Positions 1 to 9,284 of a DNA stretch of 60,000 nucleotides are shown in pieces; the stretch's first letter is position 1; each line of letters begins with the position of its first letter. Position numbers and translations under genes: made by a program. This DNA comes from Cryptomeria japonica (lineage: Eukaryota > Streptophyta > Pinopsida > Cupressales > Cupressaceae), in contig NC_081409.1 in NCBI RefSeq assembly GCF_030272615.1, positions 24,140,406-24,200,405 of the forward strand, in the 5' to 3' direction. The notes below the pieces were generated by a model that had not been told where the DNA came from, did not search any database, and saw only the letters and a program-made list of their open reading frames with translations.

Positions 1-1387
1 ATGTAATGCAGATGAATATGATAATGCAAATGTAAATTGTGCTAACAGGTGTTGTGTGCAGGATGTGATGTAATTGGGGTATCTATATGTATGTATGAAA
101 TGCTTATATGTGGTAATGCAGGTGCAACTACATGAAATGCAAATGTTTTTGGTGTGTCATTATACTCAGTCATGTGATAGCAGGCTACACGGACTCGAGA
201 AGGACGATGGAAGTCAATCAAGAAAGGGGGATGAAAGATAGAAGATCTGAACGTGAAAGAGCTTCTTGTGCGTTATCATCATTGAGCTTTATTATGGCAA
301 GTAGGTTATGACAATCGAGGCATATGTTCGACCCAGAAAGTCATTGTACCTGTTTGCATGGAGATAAGATAGTCACAAAAAAGGAATGCCCCAGTTCATA
401 CTAGAATCACAGTGTCCTCATATCCTTGGACAAGTCATAGCATTACTAAAAGACAATCCACAGACAACAAACACAAATAGGTGACGATACCCGATCCTCG
501 CCTTTCTAGTCAAAGACATCCTGGAAAAGCTAAAAGACATGTCACCAAAAGATAAAATCAAAAGAAAACCAAGACTCGACACCGACATCCACTGTAGTCC
601 TCAAGTTTAGTGTCTCTTGTCACTTGTAGAAGTCTTATTTGATTGTGGTCACAATGTTTACTTTCACAAAAAGGATAGATAGCACTGAACCATATGTTGT
701 CTGAGTCTGTTGAATGATTTGATTTGTTGAAGCCCATTGTTGCTGCTGTGTCTCATCTGAAACTGACTGAATCCATGAAGTTGATACCTTATTGCGGAGA
801 AGATGAAACTTTATTGCGGACTGGCGATGCAAATGTTGCTTTTTGCGGATTGTGCGCGGATAGACTGAAGGAAGTTGGAAGAAACTGTACTCCTCGAAAC
901 ATGTGATGTTCTCAGTTCCACACCCATCACTAGACGTAGGATTTGCCGTAGCCACAGATAGGATCTGATTTATTATGGATGGAAAGTGAGGTTTATTATG
1001 AATGGCTAACCAATCCTGGGTAGATCAATAACAAGCCATGATAGGAATGTGTAAGTTTATTATGGATGAATTGGTCGTGAGTGTGTGCAAAGTGAAAGGA
1101 TGAAAGAGAATCCTGAAGGAGGGAGGAGCAATATCTCTACGCATGGCGCTGGTGACCCAGTTTTCACCATGGTACTTGCCCAGGGCGCCACCGAAGTGGT
1201 TTTCACCGTTGGACGAAATTATTTCTCTTTACTTTTTTGATTTTTTCAATGTTTTTTGTTGTCACAAGGTGCCTGTTTGCCAGGTTTTCACCAAGTAACA
1301 ATTTTTTTGTTTTTATAAAAAAATTTTTTTGTATTTTTGAATTTTTTGAATTTTTTTTGTATTTTTAAATTAGGATATTCCAAAGAG
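1..1387. other. 3' non-coding part of element A
   Basis: No reading frame here resembles a protein. In element orientation this follows the integrase stop codon. A T-rich run at 1310-1370 and a phrase AGGTTTTCAC near 1282 recall the corresponding post-integrase spacer of element B (47690-47700, AGGTTTTCACATGC). In B this spacer leads into an antisense plant-mobile-domain gene, which in A would lie left of the window. Confidence 0.5.
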
Positions 1388-2950
1388 CTATGTGTAAAAC
1401 CTGCGAAGGTGCATGCTGTTGATAGGATCCTCCAAAGGTTCTCCATCTGTAGTTGAGAGCTGATATGCCCCAAATCCATATACTGTTGTAATGATGTAAG
1501 GACCAAGCCAATTTGGTTCTAACTTTCCCTTCTTCTCTCTGTCTTGCTGATTCTTGGGGTTTTCTCTGAGAACTAAGTCCCCTACCTCAAATGTGCGAGG
1601 CTTGACTTTATGATTGTAACTGCATTGTTCCTTGACTGAATGATGTATAGCTTGAGTGACTGTCTTCCTTGATGAAGGAACTAAGATAGAATTACTAATG
1701 TGTGGACTACGTTTCCCCGTATGCATGTCACCCGAAGAAGTTTGGGCATCCCTAATAACAAAGTCCCTTGAGGAAGCTCCATTAAAGGTCCATGATGTAT
1801 CGCCAGAAGGGAATGGATGTGTGGAACAAGTGGATGAGTGATAGAGGCTTATGATTGTGAAAAGAAGTGAAAGTAGGATAGCATGATGGAGACTTAGGAT
1901 CAACAAGTATGTTTTTTGACTTGAAATTGTAGAACTTTTGCCCTCAGTTATTTTGGTATTAGGGGAGATCATCTCTTGTTCTTTTTTCTTCATGGGATTT
2001 TTATCCTTGACTTTGATTTTTGCAGAGTCCAATAGCTTTTGATTTTGATTTGTACTAAAGGACTTATCTTTAGTTTTGACTTTTAGTTTTTTCTTTCCGA
2101 AGCTTGATTTTTTATCCCCAATGAGTAAGGGCTTTTGTAATTCTTGTTGATCCAAGTCTGGAAGTGGAGTGGAAATGGAATGAGTGGATGAAATGGTAAG
2201 GCTATGTGAGTTCTCAAGAGGGCTGGCGATACGCTCAATAGATTCTTTGTTGGAACCACTCTTAGGACTATTGATATCAAGAGTTGCTTGCACCACTAAA
2301 GGAGATTTGCATTCAGACTTAGTAGCCACAACACTAGGTGGTTCACACCCAATTCCTTGCAAATTGTTTATAGATTGTTCCTGTTGACTGAATACCTTGG
2401 GAGATAGTGGGAGTTGATCAACATGAAAGATATACTCACCACATCCCATATCTTTAAACTTGAACTTTTCTTTGATCTCTGCCTGTTTTGATGTAGAGGC
2501 TTTCAAGGATTCTGGATCCACATATGCTGATGAAGGAATAGCCTCTCGATTAGCTGGAATTGTTATTTTTGATTTAGGTCGCAGATTGTTGCAATATATG
2601 AATGGATTTGGATCCACTTTGATGGTTACTTCAACTCCATTATGTGGAAACTTGATACATCGATGATATGTAGATGGGACTGCCCTCATTTCATGAATCC
2701 AAGGACGTCCTAGAAATATATTATAAGTGAGATCTAGATCCAAGACTTGACAAACCACATCCTTTGTAATTGGCCCAACTCTGAGAGGCAAGGTGACTGT
2801 GCCCTTGGATGAGCGTTCTTCATCATCATATGCCTTGATGGTGATTTGATTTGTTGAATTCACAGCCTTATCAGAATATCCCAATTGTTTAATTGTGCTC
2901 AATGTACAAATGTTTAGACCTGCTCCTCCATCTATCAGGACTCGCTTTAT
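1388..2950 (-). pseudogene. Protease C-terminal half fused in frame to integrase tail (element A)
   Basis: The frame continues from the retropepsin active-site phrase VLIDGGAGLNI just upstream, through IFLGRPWIH, to a long polar linker and then to an integrase C-terminal segment (VGDLVLRENPKN, then PNWLGPYIITTV, ending LRRFYT). The DDE core, RT and RNase H are missing between them, so this looks like an internal deletion that kept the frame open. Between linker and tail, at about 1810-1925, lies a strongly hydrophobic stretch (around YLLILSLHHAILLSLLF) that could be a membrane segment. Nothing equivalent is obvious in element B. The listed start is not an ATG; the frame is simply open downstream of a TGA at 2951-2953. 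Confidence 0.75.
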
Positions 2951-4366
2951 TCAATGTTTGTGTATGAAGGCTTCAACATGTAGTGGTGCATTATGTGGCT
3001 GACTCACGAAGGCGTCATCGACTTCTATGAACGTGAGAGAGTGTGGAATGGAAAGGTATCCCACCATGGCTTGAAACTGGTCCACGTTCAGATCAGTAGG
3101 AACAATGGTGTCTCTCAAGACTTTGTCAAGAATAGATTTATGAGCGGGGGATATACGTAAGAGCTCAAGGATGGAGATGAGTGTGGGTGTCTTCCCTAAC
3201 TGTTCTACAAGGTCATACTCAGATTTGGTTGATGAAGAAGCAGTATTTTTAGTGGAGGCACCTGGCAACGTAATTTTACCTCGACGAGTTTTACCATGAC
3301 ATTCAGAGGTAGGTTCGGAAGAAGATCCAACACCTCTTAGGACAATCTTGGGTCTTTGAGGAAGATTCTCAGGGTTTTTGTTCTTGATGGTAATAGTATA
3401 GATATGATTGTCCATCGAGATGTGATTGATAGTTGAATCATAGTTATAAGGTGCTCTAGTATTGTTGGCTTGATCATCTGTGACTTTAGCTTTTCCCTTG
3501 TCGTGCTTTGGGAATGGTTCCTTAAACATCTCATGTTCTTGATTGGATGAGTGTCCCTCAATCTCAATGTCACCTCTATCAATGAGATCCTGTACGATGT
3601 TCTTCAGTCGATGACAATTTCCTATCTTATGACCCTTGCTCTTATGCAATTCACAATACTCATCATCATTCCACCAATTTGGTTTGACCTTTGGTTCATA
3701 TGGAGGAAAATCTAGAACTGTGATCACTTTGTTTGCCACAAGCTTTTTGAAGACCGATTCAAGTGGTTCTCCCAATGGAGTGTACTTCCTTCGTGATCTA
3801 GAAGTTGTTTGAGTATTCACTTGATTGTTTGTAGAACTTGATCCCGAAAAGATGAATTTGGGTCGCACTGTATTGGCATCAACAACACCATCATTGACTG
3901 TGTTCTTGTTTTTATTCCAAAATCTTGGCTTGTCTTTTCCTTTAAAGTCATCTTTGTTCTCCTTGAATATCTTAATGACTCCTTGTTCAATTAGGACCTT
4001 TTCTATTGCTAAGCCCTTTTCAATGACATCCTTGAAGGTGGACAAACAAGCTTTCCTTAGATCATAGCCAATGTCCTTGTTAACGTTTTGTGTGAACATC
4101 TCTACCATTTGTTTATGTGGAATTTCACAAGAGCATCTGCTGGCTAGATTTCTCCATCTTTGTAAAAATGATGCAAAAGACTCTCCCTCTTTTTGCTTGG
4201 TATTGCATAAAGTAGTGACCGATATGTCTGTCTCTATGTTGTAGGAGAAATGTTGAATAAATGCCTCTGCTAAGTCACCCCATGACTTAATACTAGGTGG
4301 GAGTTGGGAGAACCATTCCATAGCTTGATTGCCTAGGCTTTGTGGGAATAATCTCATCAAATGCAA
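2951..4366 (-). pseudogene. Gag core, zinc-knuckle-like motif and start of protease (element A)
   Basis: The frame opens with a retrotransposon gag core (NQAMEWFSQLPPSIKSW, later SFASFLQRWRNLASR), which forms the capsid of Ty3/gypsy particles. Near 3610-3660 is a knuckle-like motif, YCELHKSKGHKIGNC, with C-x2-H spacing instead of the usual C-x2-C. Element B has the same variant, so it is a family feature. The frame ends at a TGA (2951-2953) directly before the protease active site; element B has an arginine codon at this place, so CGA to TGA is the simplest explanation. The preceding gag segment is in another frame, indicating a frameshift near 4360. Confidence 0.85.
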
Positions 4367-5112
4367 GCTGAAGCTACTTCAATGCAAGCTGTGAAAAACT
4401 GTCTTATGTGTGCCTTAGGATACCCTTTTCCTCTATACTTATCAAATTCAGGCGTCACAAAGTGTGTAGGAAATGGAGGCATTGGAATACTCTTGTTAAA
4501 TGGATAAGGACATATGTCTCTCATTGTGTATGTTGGCTTCGATGTATTTATATCCTCCACTTTCTTTTGTAAGTCCCTGATTTGTTGCTCCAAATTGCTC
4601 TTAGGTGGAGATCGACTTCTTGAACCATACCCCATGTTTGAGGCACCAATTTGAGGAGGAGCTTGTTGCATATATGGATGATATTGATCATACACATGTT
4701 CATATGGAGGAGGTCTATATTGATGCGGCATATATGGAGCACTTGGTATAGATTCATGTTGAGGAACACCATATTTATTTTGTGCATGTATGTCATACTC
4801 TACAGGTATGTCTTGTTCTAATGTGTTTCCCCCAAATTTGACATGGGGTTTCCTTGTGTCCAAATTTTGAGCATGCCTTTGAATATCCAATTGTTTTGGT
4901 TGATCCGTAGCTTGAGTATGTGATTGAGCATATCTGTCTGCATAAGACTTCCATAATGGTCTGCGAAGGTGAGTATCATATACTTGACCATGTGTATGTG
5001 GGACCTCTAGTTTTTGAAGAAAAGATGATGGTGATTCAGGTACCATATATGGTCCTCTATTTCCTCCACTATTAGGTCTCCTTTGATCCATGTTGGAGTG
5101 AGTTTGTTGCAA
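4357..5112 (-). pseudogene. Gag N-terminal proline-rich segment (element A)
   Basis: This 251-residue segment is rich in Pro, Gln, Tyr and His (for example APYMPHQYRPPPYEHVY), then has a short coiled-coil-like stretch (LEQQIRDLQKKVEDI) and a gag-type phrase (PEFDKYRGKGYPKAHIRQF). It joins the upstream gag piece in the same frame through a TGA at about 5113-5118. It is separated from the gag core by a frameshift near 4360. It is the N-terminal, assembly-type part of a Tat-like gag; its exact role is not known. Confidence 0.75.
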
Positions 5113-5115
5113 AGG

Positions 5116-5493
5116 TCAATTTTCCATTATTTGAGACATGTCAAAATCATGAGGTATCTTGGCTCCACTTTGTGCCATCATTTGTAAGAAGTATTGTCTA
5201 TCCCTCCTCATTATTTCCTCAACCAACCTATTGAAATGGGGATTCATAATGGATTCTTCCACATCTGCTGAATGTATTGATAAGTTGTCCAAATTGTCAT
5301 TGTGTGTAGCATTGTTGTTTGTAGTGTCTGCGTTCTCCACATTTGGAATGTTTCTATAGACATCAATGTCAGGCAATGTAGTGTGATTAGTATTGAAAAA
5401 TAAATCGTTGTCATACTCATAAGAACTCATGTTTGCGGACTCTTGAGCCTCTTTAGTTTCTCTCCTAGATTTTTGAAGACGAGTTTCAACCAT
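5116..5493 (-). pseudogene. Gag N-terminus (element A)
   Basis: A 125-codon frame starts with ATG at 5493 (MVETRLQKSRRETKE) and is acidic and Asn-rich. It ends with QSGAKIPHDFDMSQIMEN. Element B has a parallel start (MPTQTRSSHKKANKGKG) and a matching end phrase (KQGAKLPIDYDIETL), which supports homology and the start choice. The frame stops at a TGA in phase with the following gag segment, so this is most likely a nonsense mutation, not a natural end. Confidence 0.75.
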
Positions 5494-5987
5494 TAACTAG
5501 GTATTGACCAAGATGTATGAGACTAGATGAAAAATGGAAAAAGTATGGAAGACCAAGAGTTGGATGGATTGTAAATGAATCTGAGGTGTACTTGCAATGT
5601 CCAAAGTGTAAGACCAAGTATGTATGTAGTAGAGTAGGTGTGACTTCCAAAGAGAGGATAGTTTCTCTTGATGAGGTAAGCTGACCTTGACCCTAAGTAA
5701 GACCAAATGAGACCCAAAGGTAAGAAACCTTGATGAGGGACCACTTAGCAAAGTGTTGTTGTATGTAGTGTGTTGACAAAGTATGACGAGGACAAGCAAG
5801 TGACCTTTTGACCCAAGTTTAGACAAGTATGAATGTAAAATGAGATGTGAAGCAATGATGGACTATGTGAGACCCAAAGACAGGTTGAATGCTAGATGAA
5901 ACCTGAAGAAACAACCTAGGAAGCTCAAGAATTCCGAAACTGATTTCTTTTGTTTGCTGGACTGTGAAATTTTCTTGCAATTTTGAA

Positions 5988-6142
5988 CACAAACGCGCCT
6001 GTATATTGCACAAACGCGGTTATCCGACTAAGACGTGTTTCTATTCAACACAGACGCTGTTATAAACACAAACGCTATTCTGCCCTTCACAGACGCGTTT
6101 AGATGACTCAGACGTGGTTAAAACAGACACAAACACGTTTCT
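5988..6142. repeat. ACGCG word cluster 1, element A leader
   Basis: About eight copies of a word close to CACAGACGCGTTT occur every 15-25 bp on the plus strand (starts near 5988, 6009, 6029, 6049, 6067, 6088, 6107, 6128). Several copies have CG changed to TG or CA, as expected from methylated-cytosine deamination. Spacing is irregular, so this is not a simple tandem repeat. Confidence 0.75.
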
Positions 6143-6862
6143 GTAAAATTTGTGCAATTTTTTCCAATCTGTGAAGTCATTTGTTGTGACCAAATCTGAC
6201 TGTTTGACTATTTTTTGTGACAACAGGACACAATGTTGATGAGGACTCAATGTTTGCAAGTGTTTAGATTGACAATGACTCCAAGAAAAGTGTGTTGTTT
6301 GATGTAAAATTGTTTTGCATACACTTGAAGACACAAAAGACACAATGTTTTGTTGTTTGGTCTTGAATGTTTGAATGTTTAAAATAAGTCAAGCACAATT
6401 CTTATGGCTGGCCAAGACAATAGTTGTTGATCCCACATAGGGTTTTACCCCCGAGGCTACGCTATTTAGAGCGGATACTTAGATGGTTGACCTCACTGGC
6501 TCCACCCTCGGCACTCACTTCTCGGGTCAGCCAAGCATCAGTCCCCATGGCGAACTTTGTATCTCTACTAAGAACCGTATGTGTGTGGGCCGCTACCAGA
6601 GGTCCGACCTCTTGCCCCAACAACTAGAAGGATTTGGGGTTCTAAAATAAAAAGGTGCTAGTAAGGGCATCCGCTCTCTGTAAATACAGAAGGCTCCCAG
6701 CCGGTAGGGGTTACGCCCTACAAATGATCAAATAAATTTGATCAAACGGGTTTATGGGGAGACATAGTGTCGGTATGAACTAATCAGCACATGTTATTCA
6801 TAGTTTTCACCATGAATACATTTGATTATAGTGGTTCAGAAGAGGTGGGTTTTCCTCGCTAC

Positions 6863-6927
6863 CACTTGAGTCGTTCTCTTCTCACTAGTGGTCCTAATGA
6901 CCACACGGGAAGACAGGCCCTCTAAAG
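6863..6927. other. Leader block conserved between elements A and B
   Basis: The plus-strand phrases CACTTGAGTCGTTCTC and GACAGGCCCTCTAAAG recur in element B at 56942-56999 as CACTTGGGTCGTTCTC and GACAGGCCCGCTAAAG, with different sequence between. The rest of the two leaders looks diverged, so this block is selectively kept. It could be an RNA signal for packaging or translation; that is inference. Confidence 0.6.
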
Positions 6928-7322
6928 ATTAAACAAAAAGAGCTTATTGCTCAAGAAACAAAAGACAATGATTCAATTTTAGTGCACCAATGGAAGTGTT
7001 TGCTAATCTATGAAAACAAGGCACACAATAAAAATTAAAAACTCTTGCCAAGGACCTGCAACAAAGAGTTGTTAGTAGTTTGGATTGTTTGAAATAATCA
7101 CCCCTTCTTGCAAACACACAAGTTAGGTAAATTTTTAAAATCCAAAAGACTTTGTGAAAATAGAGGCCTTCAACCAAACGATTTAGCTTCCAAGGCAAGC
7201 TGCACCAATTGTGTTAGCTAGATCTAAAAAATGTTAATCCAAAAATAAACCAGATCTGAAACCCTAAATGCAAAATCCAAAAACTGAATCAATAAAATTT
7301 CCAAAATTTTGAAACAGGCAAT

Positions 7323-7586
7323 ACATAGATGCGATTACCGCCTACGCAGACGCGACTCAGCAACAGAAATGCGGTTCTGTGAGACACAGATGCGATTAAA
7401 AACCACATACGTGCTTTCTGTACTTAGACGCGGTTGAAAACGACACAGACGCGTTTCAATAACACAAACGTGCCTCCCTGGAACCTGCAAAATGAAATAT
7501 GACCAAAACATAGACGCGGATCCAGATTTCTCAGACGCGCCAGAAAATCAAAAACGCGATCCGAAAGTGCGCAGACGCGAAAATAC
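7323..7586. repeat. ACGCG word cluster 2, element A leader
   Basis: About twelve copies of the same word as in cluster 1 (CAGACGCG followed by A, G or T-rich bases) lie within 265 bp just inside the primer-binding site. Examples start near 7351, 7434, 7444, 7509, 7531 and 7571. Variants GATGCG and ACGTG look like decayed copies. Confidence 0.75.
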
Positions 7587-7667
7587 CAAAAATGCTGCCG
7601 AAAATGTCTGATCTGCAACTTAAAAAACACAAGACCTACAACAAGGGGGTTAAATATAAAGGGACAA

Positions 7668-7687
7668 GAGTCCCACCGGGCGTGCCA
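7668..7687 (-). promoter_or_regulatory. Primer-binding site of element A
   Basis: The minus strand starts TGGCACGCCCGGTGGGAC three bases inside the LTR end. TGG pairs with a tRNA 3' CCA, as expected for minus-strand priming. It resembles, but is not, the tRNA-Lys match of element B; I cannot name the tRNA with certainty. Confidence 0.7.
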
Positions 7688-7690
7688 AAA

Positions 7691-8458
7691 TGTATATGGT
7701 GAAAATGGATAACAACAATAACAATATTGAAAGACTAAATGAATTCAACCACAAAACCCTAGCCTAACAACAACAAAGATCCACCATAACATATGAAGAT
7801 TACCTAAGACAATGCAAATCAAATGAAATCACAAAGATTATACCATCATATGTCCAATAGGGTTTTGATCTCCATTCTTCCTATCTCCATTGATCTTGCT
7901 TGATATATTTGCTCTCAGATTTTATGTGCACAAGAGCTCAACAAAGAACGAAATGTGGTTGCAAGTAAGATCGTAGTGTAGCCAAGTCTTCAAGATTGTC
8001 GATTAGGGTTTGATAATGAAGAAGGCATCTCCTTAAATAGAAGACACCATAAGAAATGGAGGGATAAGATTGAGAGGTGTAAAAAAGGAGGTCGGCTAGG
8101 ATTAGAGGGTAGGTAGAGGAAATAATAAAATAATGAAAGAGGTAGGTAGTCTAGGAATTAAGAGATGAATGACATGTGTCATGTGTAGAAAAGGATAATG
8201 AATTAATTAAATAAACAAAGATTTATTTAATTAATAGAAGAAGTAGGATAATTAAATAAATAAGATATTTATTTAATTTAGGAAAATGATAATTTAAATA
8301 AATAAATGTATTTATTTAAATGAGAAATAAGGCTAGAAGAGGATAAATGAATTAATTAAATAAATAAAGATTTATTTAATTAATAGAAGAATTAGGCTTA
8401 GATAATTAAATCAATAAAATATTTATTTAATTAGACATGACAATTTTGCGTGTCTATA
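7691..8458 (-). repeat. 5' LTR of element A
   Basis: The inner edge is set by the primer-binding site: the LTR ends in element orientation at 7691 (plus strand TGTATATGG). The outer edge is placed at 8458 because TATAGACACGCAAAATTG on the minus strand looks like a canonical TGTAGACACGC start with one G-to-A change. The outer part is AT-rich with many TTTATTTAATTA phrases, as in the solo LTR at 25-26.7 kb. No second copy is in the window, so the outer edge is uncertain by about 20 bp (8440 is the alternative). Confidence 0.6.
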
Positions 8459-8480
8459 GTGGGGAGTTTATTTATTGAGG

Positions 8481-8645
8481 GGTTCGAGCGAAATAGGCTT
8501 GTTCGATCGAACTACCCCTCCAAGTTCGAGCGAACCAGCTTGCGGTCGTGGGTTCGCTCGAACCACGGGTGGATTTTTGGTTCGAGCGAACCCTAATATT
8601 AATATTTTAAGGGGTTCGCTCGAACCCCCCATTCACTTGAACCCA
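8481..8645. repeat. TTCGAGCGAA palindromic word cluster
   Basis: At least six copies of the near-palindrome GGTTCGAGCGAACC or its reverse form GGTTCGCTCGAACC occur in 165 bp (near 8481, 8501, 8524, 8551, 8579, 8613), followed by a decayed copy with CA/TG near 8631. Flanking bases differ, so the word alone is conserved. It lies just upstream of a TATA-like box. Confidence 0.75.
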
Positions 8646-8670
8646 TTTTCGGTTAGGTTTTTTTCAAACT

Positions 8671-8679
8671 TATAAATAG
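8671..8679 (+). promoter_or_regulatory. TATA-like box
   Basis: TATAAATAG follows the TTCGAGCGAA cluster by about 25 bp. If used, transcription would run rightward into 8.7 kb. No coding frame follows directly, so this may be the promoter of a buried element or a chance match in AT-rich DNA. Confidence 0.35.
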
Positions 8680-9284
8680 CGTATGTGACAGTTAAAGAGT
8701 CATTGTCAAACTTGTCTTTTTCTGTCCAATGGGGGTTGGATCGAACTAGTTGTCAGCATCACGTCACCGTGCTTTGTCTGCAGCAGCTAGCGTCTCTCAT
8801 ATTTTAGTTTTCGACATTTATTATATCAGGTGCACAAAATAACCCTTTGTTTGGTTTAATAATGTCTTTTTTTATTAAATTAATAAATAATTTGTTTGTT
8901 AATTTATTTTTTTAATTAAATAATTGTATAGTTATTATTTTTTAGCATTTTAAAAAAATGTTTGATAATTTATTGTTTTTCATTATTTTAGAAAAATCTT
9001 TGATAATTTAATGTTTTGATTGAAATGTGTCAATTTGTTTTTAAAATTACATAACTGTATATATGTGTTTTTTTTCAACATTTAAAAAAATTGTTATGAA
9101 AAACATAGAAAACTAAGGTAGTAAATTAGAACTTAGAAAAACATTAGCAAAAAAAGAAAATTAGAAAAATGTCACAAACCTAAATATAATAAATTAAACG
9201 TTAGAAAAATTAATAAATTTTAATTTAAAAAAACATTAGAAAATTTAGATAACAAATTTAAACAAATTAGACAAAATAAATCCT
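8680..9284. other. AT-rich region without gene
   Basis: I see no supported gene. From about 8820 onward the sequence is mostly A and T with short repeats of ATTAGAAAAA type. Confidence 0.5.

Larger units (their letters stand above)
5494..7667 (-). other. Long 5' leader of element A
   Basis: About 2.2 kb lie between the primer-binding site and the gag start. I see no coding frame with domain content. It holds two clusters of a CpG-containing word (5988-6142 and 7323-7586) and, between them, a GC-richer block (6424-6930) with a short stretch conserved with the leader of element B (6863-6927). Long leaders are known in the Tat lineage. Confidence 0.6.
1..8458 (-). mobile_element. LTR retrotransposon A (Tat-like Ty3/gypsy, deletion derivative, left end outside window)
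   Basis: The element reads right to left: 5' LTR (7691-8458), primer-binding site, 2.2-kb leader, gag, protease, then only the C-terminal integrase tail ending at 1388. The reverse transcriptase, RNase H and integrase core present in the related element B are absent, so A could not move on its own. No second LTR is seen to the left, so the 3' end lies outside the window. Assignment to a Tat-like lineage rests on similarity of gag, protease and integrase tail to element B, which has two RNase H domains. A and B also share leader architecture. Lineage is inferred, not tested by phylogeny. Confidence 0.8.

Noticed and set aside
1810-1925. Envelope-like protein in element A because of the hydrophobic stretch
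   Set aside because: One hydrophobic run in a deletion junction, no signal peptide, no second membrane segment, no glycosylation pattern; too weak for an env call.
6424-6627. Small plus-strand protein in the leader of element A
   Set aside because: Wrong strand for the element, no homology phrase, and the region is better explained as structured leader RNA.
8440-8440. Outer end of LTR A at TGTCATGTC
   Set aside because: The alternative end at 8458 (a TGTAGACACGC-like start with one change) aligns better with the end of the solo LTR; kept only as an alternative.
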